DNA of 6,986 nt from DATKCJ01 sp035513275. Lineage in GTDB: Bacteria; Verrucomicrobiota; Verrucomicrobiia; Opitutales; Opitutaceae. The position numbers and the translations under genes were made by a program. Positions 1 through 6,888 of this stretch are shown here, piece after piece. Below the pieces are notes generated by a model that was not told where the DNA came from, ran no database searches, and saw nothing but the letters and a program-made list of their open reading frames with translations. Positions within the stretch are counted from its first letter, which is position 1. Each line of letters begins with the position of its first letter. Where the stretch lies: the NCBI GenBank assembly GCA_035513275.1, contig DATKCJ010000422.1, positions 1-6,986 of the forward strand, written 5' to 3'.

Positions 1-1815
1 GTAGTCGTGCCCGGTCGCATTCGCGCGGCGGATGAAGGTGACACCCGTCTTCGCGATCGCCTCGCGCGCGAGATCACTCGCGAGAAGAGCCGCGATCACG
101 TCGACCGGCTCGCGCGAAGCGTCGAACTCCGACGCTGCCAGCAGGTCCGCGAACTGCGCTCGGCGCTCCTCGAGTTTGCCAAGTCCTGGCACATCCTTCG
201 GCAACACCTCGAAGATGACGTTCGCGCCCGCGCGCTTGAGCTCGAGAATCTGCGCGAGCGTTTCGACCGGCATCCGCCGCGCCGCCGGCACGACGAGCGT
301 GCGATAGCGTCCGCCGGGAGTCACAAGCCTGTCGCCCGCGACCGAGGTCGAGCCGAGCTGCGCATCGGAAATGTAGTCGTGCGCGAAGCCCTCGTCGGTC
401 ATTCGGGCGGCGAGTCGGCCGAACGGGCTGTTCACGAGCCACTGGACGTCGTGGACGCCGAACTGCTGCATGAGCCCCTTCGGATCGTCGATCACATCGG
501 CGAACGGCCAGTAGAGAAGGATCTCGTTGTCGGGCGCGCCTGCCTGCAGCACCGACTGGACGCGTGCGACGTAAGCGTTGAGCGTCGCGAAGTCGTCCCA
601 CCACGGATTCGAGGGATTGAACTGCGTCGATGCGTAGAACAACCAACCCGGCCAGGCCGCGTCCGCGGGCGAGTAGACTGTGCCGTGATAGAGTATGTGG
701 TTGATGCCATTGGCAAAGAGCCGGTCGATCTCAGGCTTGGTCATCGCGAGCGAGACTTTCCAATGCTCGCGCAGCCAAGTGCACGTCTCACTTGATGCGA
801 GCTGCCGGCCCATCACGTGCGCGGCGGAGGAGGCCATGCGTATGACGAGAGGTTCTGGCAGATCCATGTCGGACCGCACTTCGGCAGGATTGCGACGCAG
901 TCCGGGAATCGGAAACGGCGTCGAGCCGAACGTCTCTGTCTCGGGTATGTCAACCGTGCCGTAGAGATCGAGGAGGTTCGCCGGCGCGCCGTGCGATTGG
1001 TTGCGGACGATCCATCCCCGCTCGTGCGACCAGCGCACCCACTCGCTGAGATAATTGAGGTGCAGTTGCGCGAGTGTCGCGCGGTAGTCTGACTTCAGGC
1101 GGCGGAGCGTGTCTTCGTCGACTTCGGTGGTGCCCGTGAGCGCGGCCGCGTGATCGTCGAGATCGTAGCCGTGCATTTTGCGGAATGAGTCCGCGAGCGC
1201 AGGCGTCCAACCCGCCTCGTAGTATTCGAACGAGTCGTGGAACTGGCCGCGCACGAGTCTCGTGGGAAACTTCGCGAACGCTTCCGTGAATGGCGCGAGG
1301 TAGCGCCTGATCGCGTCGACCGAGTAGGGATCGATCACGAGGCCCTCGGCACCGGGCGCGGCGCGCTTGACCTTCATCTTCGTCGGAGTGCCGGCAAGGC
1401 GTCCTTCGACGACGAGTTTCTGCGAGCCGTCGGCTTCTGTGATCCACGGTCCACCGAACGGCCAACCGGTGCCCGTCGCCATGTCGATGCCGATTCCGAG
1501 GCGCCTTCCTTCACGGCCGGTGTGTGCGAGAACTTCCATCCACCGCGGCGAGAGGAACGGGACGTTGCGCTCCTCATAGCCACGCACGCCGTAGATCGGC
1601 GTGATCTCCACGCCGCCGAGGCCGGCCTGAGAGAACTGTTCGAGCTGTCGCGTTAGGTTCGCCTCGTCGACCGCGCTGCCCGGCCACCACCAGCGCGTCC
1701 ACGGTCGCGCGGTCTGCGTGACCTCCGGCCACGCGGTCGGCGCGCCGGTTCCCGACGCGCCGGACAACGAACACGCAAGAAATACGATGAGCAGTGGCAG
1801 CGTGGGGCGGGGCAT
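1..1815 (-). CDS. Secreted alpha-L-rhamnosidase, glycoside hydrolase family 106 (partial, 3' end beyond window)
   Basis: The frame is open from an ATG at 1813-1815 through position 1, giving 605 residues with no stop, so the C-terminal part lies outside the window. GH106 enzymes hydrolyse terminal alpha-L-rhamnosyl residues of pectic rhamnogalacturonan and other glycans. Landmarks I recognise for the family are RPWTRWWWPGSAVD (37-50), GGVEITPIYG (67-76), TGTGWPFGGPW (114-124), HDSFEYYEAGWTP (193-205), RNQSHGAPANLLDLY (271-285) followed by DIPETETFG (289-297), SSETCTWL (341-348), NGINHILYHGTVYSP (369-383) and PGWLFYASTQFNPSNPWW (389-406). Residues 1-20 form a short hydrophobic export signal. 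Its FLAC at 12-15 is a poor lipobox, so Sec secretion or lipidation are both possible. No Shine-Dalgarno is visible before this ATG; I chose it because it places the signal peptide at the N terminus and the mature domain soon after. It is transcribed divergently from a rhamnose importer, which supports rhamnose as the released sugar. The exact glycan substrate cannot be read from sequence. Confidence 0.92.
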   Translation of the reverse strand, partial: MPRPTLPLLIVFLACSLSGASGTGAPTAWPEVTQTARPWTRWWWPGSAVDEANLTRQLEQFSQAGLGGVEITPIYGVRGYEERNVPFLSPRWMEVLAHTGREGRRLGIGIDMATGTGWPFGGPWITEADGSQKLVVEGRLAGTPTKMKVKRAAPGAEGLVIDPYSVDAIRRYLAPFTEAFAKFPTRLVRGQFHDSFEYYEAGWTPALADSFRKMHGYDLDDHAAALTGTTEVDEDTLRRLKSDYRATLAQLHLNYLSEWVRWSHERGWIVRNQSHGAPANLLDLYGTVDIPETETFGSTPFPIPGLRRNPAEVRSDMDLPEPLVIRMASSAAHVMGRQLASSETCTWLREHWKVSLAMTKPEIDRLFANGINHILYHGTVYSPADAAWPGWLFYASTQFNPSNPWWDDFATLNAYVARVQSVLQAGAPDNEILLYWPFADVIDDPKGLMQQFGVHDVQWLVNSPFGRLAARMTDEGFAHDYISDAQLGSTSVAGDRLVTPGGRYRTLVVPAARRMPVETLAQILELKRAGANVIFEVLPKDVPGLGKLEERRAQFADLLAASEFDASREPVDVIAALLASDLAREAIAKTGVTFIRRANATGHDY

Positions 1816-1949
1816 TGGCGGAATGCTGCAGGCGGGACGCGCAGGGCGCCACAGGACCGTGCGTCGGACAGTTCATGCCGGGTTCGCTGAGGCGGGACAC
1901 TTCCGCGGGAGAATGCGCTTGCTTGGCCCGCGCGCGTTGCACTGCTTCT
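1816..1949. promoter_or_regulatory. Divergent intergenic control region between rhamnosidase and transporter operon
   Basis: These 134 bases separate the start codons of two divergent transcription units and must hold both promoters unless transcription starts inside the genes. The stretch is GC-rich and I see no convincing -35/-10 pair for either direction. TTGCAC near 1937 lies too close to the rhaT start to serve it as a normal -35. A 9-base direct repeat is present (separate entry). A weak GGGAG sits near 1908 but is too far from the transporter start to act as its ribosome binding site. The role is inferred from position only. Confidence 0.5.
1830..1898. repeat. 9-base direct repeat AGGCGGGAC, two copies exactly 60 bases apart
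   Basis: AGGCGGGAC occurs at 1830-1838 and again at 1890-1898. Both copies are preceded by GCTG, with one extra base in the left copy (GCTGC-AGGCGGGAC versus GCTG-AGGCGGGAC). Both lie in the divergent promoter region, so they could be paired binding sites for a regulator of the rhamnose genes. A 9-base match in GC-rich DNA may also be chance, and no symmetric operator is seen. Confidence 0.35.
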
Positions 1950-3473
1950 ATGGCCAAGTTCATGGCTTCCGCCCCAATCCTCGAACTCCGCGGGATCGAG
2001 AAATCGTTTGCCGCGGTGCGCGCCCTGCGCGGGGTCGACTTCGACCTTTTCGGCGGCGAGGTGCATGCGCTGCTCGGCGAGAACGGCGCGGGCAAGAGCA
2101 CCTTGATCAAGGTCGTGACGGGTGCGCACCGTCCCGATGCGGGCACGCTGACAGTCGGCGGTCGCACGTTCGGGGCGCTCGAGCCGGGCGCCGCGCGTCA
2201 CCTCGGCATCGCGTGCATCTACCAGCAGCCTGCACTGTTTCCCGATCTTACCGTCGCGGAAAACATCGGCTTGCGACTTGAGGGATCCGGTTCGCTCCGG
2301 CGCGTCGACTGGCGGGCACGAGAGCGGCGGGCGGCGGAGTTGCTGTCACGCGTGGACGCGGACATCCCAACCTTCGCCGAGGCGCGCTCGCTCTCGATGC
2401 CGGAGCAACAGCTCGTCGAGATCGCGTGTGCACTCGGCGCCGGTGCGCGGATACTCGTGATGGACGAACCAACCGCGTCGCTCACGCGGACGGAGCAGGA
2501 GCGGCTGTTCGCCGTTGTCCGCGAGCTGCGCTCGGCCGGTACCGGCGTTATCTACATTTCGCACCGGCTTGAGGAGATCTTCGCGCTCGCGGATCGCGTG
2601 ACGGTTTTGCGCGACGGAGCCAGCGTGGGCACGCGTGCGGTAGGAGAGATCGACGAAGCCGGACTGATCCGGATGATGGTCGGGCGCGAGGTGAATCAGA
2701 TTTATCCTCCGTCGGAATCCGAGGCAGGGGAGGTTGTTCTCTCCCTTGAAGGTGTCGGTTGCGCGGCATCGGGCGTGAGCGGCATTTCGCTCGAGGTGCG
2801 CGCGGGAGAGGTCTTCGGACTCGCGGGTCTCGTGGGCGCGGGCCGCACAGAGCTGGCGCGGATACTGTTTGGTGTCTCACCGGCGGACGCGGGGACGATC
2901 CGGATGCGCGGCGAGGTTGCGACGATACATTCTCCCGCCGATGCGATTGCGCTCGGAATCGCCTACGTGCCGGAGGACCGGCGGCAGCATGGCGTCATCC
3001 TCGAGATGCCTGTCGAGCAGAACGCGACGATGGCCGTGCATCGCACACTTTTCCCGGGCGGCTGGCTGCGGCCGCGGCGGGAGCGCTCGCTCGCGGCGGG
3101 GTTCATCAAGAGTCTTTCGATTCGCACTTCCAGTCCGGCTGCGCCTGCCGGCAGCCTCAGTGGTGGCAACCAGCAGAAGGTTTCGGTGGCGCGCTGGCTC
3201 GCGACGAAGCCAAAGCTCATGATCCTCGACGAGCCGACGCAGGGCGTCGACGTGGGCGCGAAAAGCGAGATACACCGGATCGTGCGGCAGATGGCGCGTG
3301 AGGGGATGGCGGTGATCATGATCTCGAGCGACCTGCCGGAGATCCTCGGCATGAGCGATCGGATTGGTGTGATGCGCGGCGGCCGGCTCACGAAGGTGCT
3401 CCCGGGCTCCAGCGATGCACACACGGTGATGTCCGCGGCGCTCGGCCAAGCGGCGAACGGGGGATCCTCGTGA
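1950..3473 (+). CDS. rhaT: Rhamnose ABC importer, double-domain ATPase (CUT2 type)
   Basis: This 507-residue protein powers import of a monosaccharide, most likely L-rhamnose, on the cytoplasmic face of the membrane. It has two fused nucleotide-binding domains, the usual layout and length (about 500) for RbsA/RhaT-type ATPases. Domain 1: Walker A GENGAGKST (43-51), a divergent signature LSMPEQQLVEI (148-158), Walker B ILVMDEPTASL (168-178) and switch histidine in ISHR (His205). Domain 2: degenerate Walker A GLVGAGRTEL (293-302) with Arg299 in place of lysine, canonical signature LSGGNQQK (403-410), Walker B LMILDEPTQGVD (423-434), and SSD where the switch histidine would be. These asymmetries are normal for the class. 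The frame stays open upstream to 1794, but that extension lacks homology-like sequence and overlaps the divergent gene's start. ATG 1950 or ATG 1962 (503 residues) fits the family start; neither has a clear Shine-Dalgarno. The symbol follows the Rhizobium rhaSTPQ scheme and is not the E. coli RhaT symporter. Confidence 0.9.
   Translation: MAKFMASAPILELRGIEKSFAAVRALRGVDFDLFGGEVHALLGENGAGKSTLIKVVTGAHRPDAGTLTVGGRTFGALEPGAARHLGIACIYQQPALFPDLTVAENIGLRLEGSGSLRRVDWRARERRAAELLSRVDADIPTFAEARSLSMPEQQLVEIACALGAGARILVMDEPTASLTRTEQERLFAVVRELRSAGTGVIYISHRLEEIFALADRVTVLRDGASVGTRAVGEIDEAGLIRMMVGREVNQIYPPSESEAGEVVLSLEGVGCAASGVSGISLEVRAGEVFGLAGLVGAGRTELARILFGVSPADAGTIRMRGEVATIHSPADAIALGIAYVPEDRRQHGVILEMPVEQNATMAVHRTLFPGGWLRPRRERSLAAGFIKSLSIRTSSPAAPAGSLSGGNQQKVSVARWLATKPKLMILDEPTQGVDVGAKSEIHRIVRQMAREGMAVIMISSDLPEILGMSDRIGVMRGGRLTKVLPGSSDAHTVMSAALGQAANGGSS
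3459..3464 (+). promoter_or_regulatory. Ribosome binding site for the GTG start of rhaP
   Basis: GGGGGA lies inside the last codons of the ATPase gene, five bases before the GTG at 3470. It supports GTG as the initiator of the first permease and the 4-base overlap with the upstream stop. Confidence 0.6.
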
Positions 3474-4399
3474 AACTCTATTTCCGCGAAGTTTCGGTGG
3501 CGGTCGCGCTCGTTGTGTTGCTCGGCGCGCTCGCGATCTTCGCGCCGGCATTCTACCAACCGCAGCCGCTGCTCTCGCTGCTCACGCGGGAAATGCCGAC
3601 GCTCGTCGTCGCGTGCGGGGCTGCGCTCGTGATCATCACGAGGCAGATCGACATCTCGGTCGGCTCGATGTTCTCGGTGTGCAGCGTCTGCGCGGGATTG
3701 CTCGCCGCGTCTGGATGGCCACTGGTCGCGGTGCTGCCGGCGAGCGTGGCAATCGGGGCGGTGATGGGCGTGTTCAACGGCGCGCTCGTCGCGGGACTCG
3801 GCCTACCGTCGATCGTCGTGACGCTCGCGACGATGGTCACGCTGCGCCAGTCGCTCAATCTCATGCGCCAGGGAGAGTTCGTGAATCTCCCTGACGGCGT
3901 GCAGTGGTTCGGGCTCGGGCAGTTCGCGGGGCAGTGGACGATCGTAGGCGCGGCACTTTTGGTGCTTGCTGCGCTGGGCCTGGGTATGCGGCACCTCGCG
4001 GTCGGAAGGTTTGTGTATGCGGTGGGCAGCAACGCGGAGGCGGCGCGACTTGCCGGTGTGCGACCGCGGCTGGTTACATTTCTGGTCTTCGTGCTCATGG
4101 GTGCGCTCACCGGACTCGCGGCGATGATGAACATTGTGCAGTCTCCGCAGGTGCAGCCGCTCTCGGGCGCAGGTCTCGAGTTGAAGGTGATCGCGGCAGT
4201 GGTCGTGGGCGGTGTGGCCATTTCCGGAGGGCGCGGAAATCTCTGGGGCGCGTTCGCGGGGCTGCTGTTGCTCGCGTGTGTGTCGCCGGCGCTCACGCAC
4301 CTGCGCATCGAGGCGTATTGGGAGAAGGCGATCCAGGGTGCGATCATCCTGCTGGCGGTCGTGGCGGACGGGGTGCGAATGAGAAAGGAGAAGAGTTGA
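3470..4399 (+). CDS. rhaP: Rhamnose ABC importer, first permease (BPD_transp_2 / CUT2 type)
   Basis: This 309-residue integral membrane protein forms half of the translocation channel in the inner membrane, paired with the second permease. Hydrophobic segments lie at about 9-28, 43-58, 64-81, 85-108, 113-126, 157-173, 200-220, 238-252, 257-274 and 287-300. Family landmarks are ITRQIDISVGSMF (56-68), GLPSIVVTLATM (111-122) and the GGVAISGGRGNLWGA loop (247-261), where the coupling contact with the ATPase is expected. It starts with GTG, whose last two bases belong to the ATPase stop (GTGA overlap), suggesting translational coupling. It ends three bases before the second permease gene. Assignment as rhaP rather than rhaQ rests on gene order (the first permease after the ATPase in the Rhizobium scheme). 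Substrate is inferred from the neighbouring RhaS-like binding protein and rhamnosidase; permeases of this class look alike for ribose, autoinducer-2 and rhamnose. Confidence 0.88.
   Translation: MKLYFREVSVAVALVVLLGALAIFAPAFYQPQPLLSLLTREMPTLVVACGAALVIITRQIDISVGSMFSVCSVCAGLLAASGWPLVAVLPASVAIGAVMGVFNGALVAGLGLPSIVVTLATMVTLRQSLNLMRQGEFVNLPDGVQWFGLGQFAGQWTIVGAALLVLAALGLGMRHLAVGRFVYAVGSNAEAARLAGVRPRLVTFLVFVLMGALTGLAAMMNIVQSPQVQPLSGAGLELKVIAAVVVGGVAISGGRGNLWGAFAGLLLLACVSPALTHLRIEAYWEKAIQGAIILLAVVADGVRMRKEKS
4384..4395 (+). promoter_or_regulatory. Ribosome binding region for rhaQ
   Basis: AAAGGAG (4384-4390) is a strong Shine-Dalgarno sequence but is 12 bases from the ATG at 4403, longer than usual. 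The overlapping GAAGAG (4390-4395) is weaker with a 7-base spacing. Either could be used; both lie in the final codons of rhaP. Confidence 0.5.
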
Positions 4400-4402
4400 G
4401 CC

Positions 4403-5470
4403 ATGAACTCCGGTGAATCACGTCGCCCAGGATGGAAGTCGCTGCTCCTGCGCTACGAGACGCTGCTGTTCGTCGTGCTCGTGGCGGAGTGGCTGCTTTT
4501 CTACCACTTTGGCACGACGACGAACCGGCGCGGGATCGTCGTTGGCTTCGGCACGATGGACCGTCAGTTCGACATCCTGCGCCACTCCTGCGAGATCGGC
4601 CTGCTCGCGCTTGCGCTGACGCCGGTGATCATCACGGCGGGCATAGATCTGTCGGTCGCGTCGCTCCTCGGGCTGTGCGCGATCCTGTTCGGTAAGTTTC
4701 ATTTCGATGCCGGCATGCCGATACCCATCGCGATTGCTCTCACGCTCGCGTGCGGTTGCACCGGCGGCGCTCTGAACGCCGCGTTGATCACGACGTTGCG
4801 CCTGCCGCCGTTGATCGTGACGCTCGGCACGTATTCGCTCTTTCGCGGATTGGCGGAGGCGATCACACACGGTGCTGTCACCTACACTGGGTTCCCCTCG
4901 TCGTTCCTCGCGCTCGGGCAGGGTAGGTTGCTCGGGCTTCCGGTGCAGGCGTGGGTGTTCCTGGGCATTGCGGCCGGCGTATGGTTGCTGGTGCACCGGA
5001 CGGTGCACGGCCGATCCTATCGCGCGATCGGGTTCTCGCCGGAGGGCGCGAGGTTTGCGGGCATCCCCGTGGGGCGCCGGCTCGCGACAGCGTATGTGCT
5101 CGCCGGGCTGATCGTTGCGGCTGCCGCAATCATCTACACCGCGCGGCTCGGGCAGGCGAAGGCCGACGCCGGCATGGGCTACGAGTTGTTCGCGATCACC
5201 GCGGTCGTGCTCGGCGGCACGAGCATCTTCGGTGGCACAGGGTCAATTGCGGGCACGCTGCTCGGCGTCGCCGCAATCGCGGTTCTCAAGAACGGACTCG
5301 CGACGCTGCCCGTCGTGATCCGGATGAACGCGGCCGAGGAGATGTCCGGCCTGATGACGGGTGCGTTGCTTCTCGTCGCATTGACAGGGAGCATTGTGCC
5401 GGGACTGTTGTCGAAGCTGCGTGCGCGCCGGCAACCGGCGAGCCCAACTCCAGTCCAGGACCCCGCATGA
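4403..5470 (+). CDS. rhaQ: Rhamnose ABC importer, second permease (BPD_transp_2 / CUT2 type)
   Basis: This 355-residue membrane protein is the second half of the sugar channel. It begins with a cytoplasmic, basic leader (about 1-18). Hydrophobic segments follow at about 19-35, 64-79, 83-97, 105-130, 134-150, 181-197, 228-245, 262-275, 281-296 and 314-333. Landmarks paralogous to the first permease are ITAGIDLSVASLLGL (77-91), RLPPLIVTLGTYSLFRG (133-149), GRSYRAIGFSPEGARFAGI (203-221) and VVLGGTSIFGGTGSIAGT (268-285), the last being the probable ATPase contact loop. It ends in a short basic and proline-rich tail (338-355) not shared with its partner. It is slightly longer than typical permeases of the class (about 310-340) at both ends. 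The stop codon overlaps the start of the binding protein gene by four bases (ATGA). Rhamnose specificity is inferred from context. Confidence 0.88.
   Translation: MNSGESRRPGWKSLLLRYETLLFVVLVAEWLLFYHFGTTTNRRGIVVGFGTMDRQFDILRHSCEIGLLALALTPVIITAGIDLSVASLLGLCAILFGKFHFDAGMPIPIAIALTLACGCTGGALNAALITTLRLPPLIVTLGTYSLFRGLAEAITHGAVTYTGFPSSFLALGQGRLLGLPVQAWVFLGIAAGVWLLVHRTVHGRSYRAIGFSPEGARFAGIPVGRRLATAYVLAGLIVAAAAIIYTARLGQAKADAGMGYELFAITAVVLGGTSIFGGTGSIAGTLLGVAAIAVLKNGLATLPVVIRMNAAEEMSGLMTGALLLVALTGSIVPGLLSKLRARRQPASPTPVQDPA
5457..5460 (+). promoter_or_regulatory. Ribosome binding site deciding the rhaS start
   Basis: AGGA lies six bases before the ATG at 5467. The same frame is open upstream to 4951, inside rhaQ, but this site and the signal peptide that begins at 5467 fix the start here. 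Confidence 0.55.
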
Positions 5471-6453
5471 AATCCAAGTTTTCCAGAATCCTGTTCCTCG
5501 CCTGCGTGCTGCCCGGACTTGCCGCGACACTCCTCGCCGCAGACGCGAAGCTGATGATCGCCATGATGCCGAAGGCCAAGGGCAACGCCTACTTCCTCTC
5601 GTGCAAAGCAGGCGCCGACAAGGCGGCGCGTGAACTCGGGGTCGAGTTGCTCTTCGACGGGCCGACCGATACGAACGCCGCGAAGCAGAACGAGATTGTC
5701 GAGAACTGGATCACGCTCGGGGTCGACGTGATCGCCGTCGCCGCGGAGAACAAGGAGGGCATCTCCACTGCGCTGCGCAAGGCGCAGAAGCAGGGCGTCG
5801 CTGTCATCACCTACGACGCCGACTCGCTGCCCGACGCGCGCTCGTTTTTCGTCAACCAGGCCACGCCCGAGGGCATCGGCTTCGCGCTCATGGACGAGGC
5901 CGCGCGCCTCTGCGGCGAAGAGGGCGAGTTTGCGATCATCACTGCCACGCTCACAGCCGCGAACCAGCGCGAGTGGCAGCGCCACATCGAGGCACGGCTC
6001 GCGGAGAAATACCCGCGGATGAAGCTCGTCGCTGTCCGCCCGTGCGACGACCTCAAGGACCGCGCGCAATCCGAGGCGACCGCGCTCATGAGTGCGAATC
6101 CGAACCTGAAGTTGCTTATGGCGATTTGCTCGCCCGGCGTGCCCGGTGCCGCCGAAGCGGTGAAACAAGCTGGCAAGACAGGCAAGGTGAAGGTGATCGG
6201 GCTCGGACTTCCCAACGAGAACAAGCGCTACGTGCACGAGGGAGTGACCGATGCCGTCATCCTCTGGAATACGGAGGACCTTGGCTACCTCACCGTCTAT
6301 GCGGGAGTCGCGCTCGCCAACGGCGAGCTCAAACCTGGGGCGACCCGCATCGAGGCCGGCTCACTCGGCTCCTTCGAAATCCAGGGCGACAACATTCTCC
6401 TCGGAAAGCCGTTCCTCTTCACGAAGGAGAACATCGACCGGTTTGATTTCTGA
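5467..6453 (+). CDS. rhaS: Periplasmic rhamnose-binding protein of the ABC importer (RhaS type)
   Basis: This 328-residue protein captures the sugar in the periplasm and delivers it to the permeases. Residues 1-25 are a signal peptide (basic MKSKFSR, hydrophobic 8-23), with cleavage likely near Ala24-Ala25 or Ala27. The mature part is a type 1 periplasmic-binding fold of the ribose/AI-2/rhamnose group. Landmarks are MIAMMPKAKGNAYF (30-43), FDGPTDTNAAKQ (63-74), VITYDADS (113-120), FFVNQATPEGIG (127-138), ITATLTAANQREW (158-170), VKVIGLGLPNENKRYV (241-256), ILWNTEDLGYL (265-275) and the ending KENIDRFDF. The aspartates at 117/119, Asn130, Asn166, Asn250 and Asn268 sit where ligand contacts are expected. 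From memory the pattern resembles RhaS more than LsrB or RbsB, and the ending is typical of RhaS. Where relatives usually have GNPYF, this protein has GNAYF. It is the last gene of the operon. It is not the AraC-type regulator also called RhaS in E. coli. Main alternative: another deoxysugar or AI-2 binding protein. Confidence 0.87.
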   Translation: MKSKFSRILFLACVLPGLAATLLAADAKLMIAMMPKAKGNAYFLSCKAGADKAARELGVELLFDGPTDTNAAKQNEIVENWITLGVDVIAVAAENKEGISTALRKAQKQGVAVITYDADSLPDARSFFVNQATPEGIGFALMDEAARLCGEEGEFAIITATLTAANQREWQRHIEARLAEKYPRMKLVAVRPCDDLKDRAQSEATALMSANPNLKLLMAICSPGVPGAAEAVKQAGKTGKVKVIGLGLPNENKRYVHEGVTDAVILWNTEDLGYLTVYAGVALANGELKPGATRIEAGSLGSFEIQGDNILLGKPFLFTKENIDRFDF

Positions 6454-6660
6454 TCGCGCAGCGCGGCAGAGCGGCCTGCACCGGCTTCCTGATTCGCGTC
6501 TTCCTTGACGGTCTCGTTGGGTCGTGAACCCAGGCCTGCTGTCTCCAAGTCACAATAGTTTATCTACCGGACTGGGGAGGGACGGCGAAGCGCTCTCGAA
6601 GTTGTGTGGCTTTTGCGAGGTCGGCCGCTCCTCCCTCACCATCAAGGTCGGTTGGGATCT
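6454..6660. other. Convergent intergenic gap, no recognised feature
   Basis: This 207-base stretch lies between the convergent ends of rhaS and the small minus-strand gene. A small inverted repeat, TGGGT-CGTGA-ACCCA (6518-6532), could form a 5-base-pair hairpin, but no T run follows on either strand, so I do not call it a terminator. A bidirectional terminator is expected here but I cannot point to one. Short open frames on both strands show no family-like sequence. Composition shifts to more AT-rich from about 6540 onward. Confidence 0.5.
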
Positions 6661-6888
6661 TTACTTCAAGTGGCCCACATTCACGAAACCATCGGTCCAA
6701 TGGTCCTTGCCGATTTCATACTCGTCGACAACAAAGGCGTCGGGGTTACCAACAAAGCCCGGAAGCTTACGTGCCCTTTGTTTGGCACGCTCGGCTGCGT
6801 CTCGACTTTCGTAGACACCAATGAGCTTCGACTCCTCCTGATTTTCAGATGTTTCGTAGGCGTGCCAGAGGATGAAGACAGTTTGCAT
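6661..6888 (-). CDS. Small conserved hypothetical protein, DUF7336-like
   Basis: This 75-residue cytoplasmic protein has no signal peptide or membrane segment. The order of motifs matches what I remember of DUF7336-type small proteins: an N-terminal strand VFILWHAYE (4-12), KLIGVYESRDAAERAKQRARK (21-41, a strand running into a charged helix), LPGFVGNPDAFVVDEYEIGKD (42-62) and the terminal HWTDGFV (63-69). Its function is unknown; the compact alternation of strands and one helix suggests a small alpha/beta domain. The start ATG at 6886-6888 gives the expected N terminus, but no good Shine-Dalgarno precedes it. It converges on the rhamnose operon and shares no obvious role with it. A sampled 60-base block of the gene (6661-6720) is 28/60 GC, against 39/60 in a block of rhaS (5761-5820), so it may have a separate origin. 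The protein is plausible on family resemblance; overlapping plus-strand frames are shadows. Confidence 0.75.
   Translation of the reverse strand: MQTVFILWHAYETSENQEESKLIGVYESRDAAERAKQRARKLPGFVGNPDAFVVDEYEIGKDHWTDGFVNVGHLK

Noticed and set aside
7..795. 262-codon plus-strand open frame
   Set aside because: It is antisense to the GH106 gene, rich in Arg and Ala with no domain-like pattern, and is explained by the GC-rich third positions of the true gene.
2826..2855. Degenerate second Walker A motif (Arg for Lys) of the ATPase as a defect
   Set aside because: Loss of the lysine in the second domain is a known and normal feature of RbsA/RhaT-type double ATPases, not a mutation.
3553..4404. 283-codon minus-strand frame covering nearly all of rhaP
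   Set aside because: Low-complexity Ser/Thr/Ala/Pro translation exactly antisense to a well-supported membrane protein; a shadow of hydrophobic GC-rich codons.
4951..5466. 172-codon N-terminal extension of the rhaS frame
   Set aside because: It overlaps rhaQ out of frame and is Arg-rich; a signal peptide and an AGGA site place the true start at 5467.
5179..6237. 352-codon minus-strand frame across the rhaQ/rhaS junction
   Set aside because: Antisense to two recognisable genes, with no recognisable family or start signal.
6516..6522. GTTGGGT, matching the attC core GTTRRRY of integron cassettes
   Set aside because: No partner RYYYAAC core or imperfect palindrome at the proper distance on either side; a 7-base degenerate match is expected by chance.
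6518..6532. Hairpin TGGGT/ACCCA as a terminator for rhaS or the small gene
   Set aside because: The stem is only five base pairs and no T tract follows on either strand.
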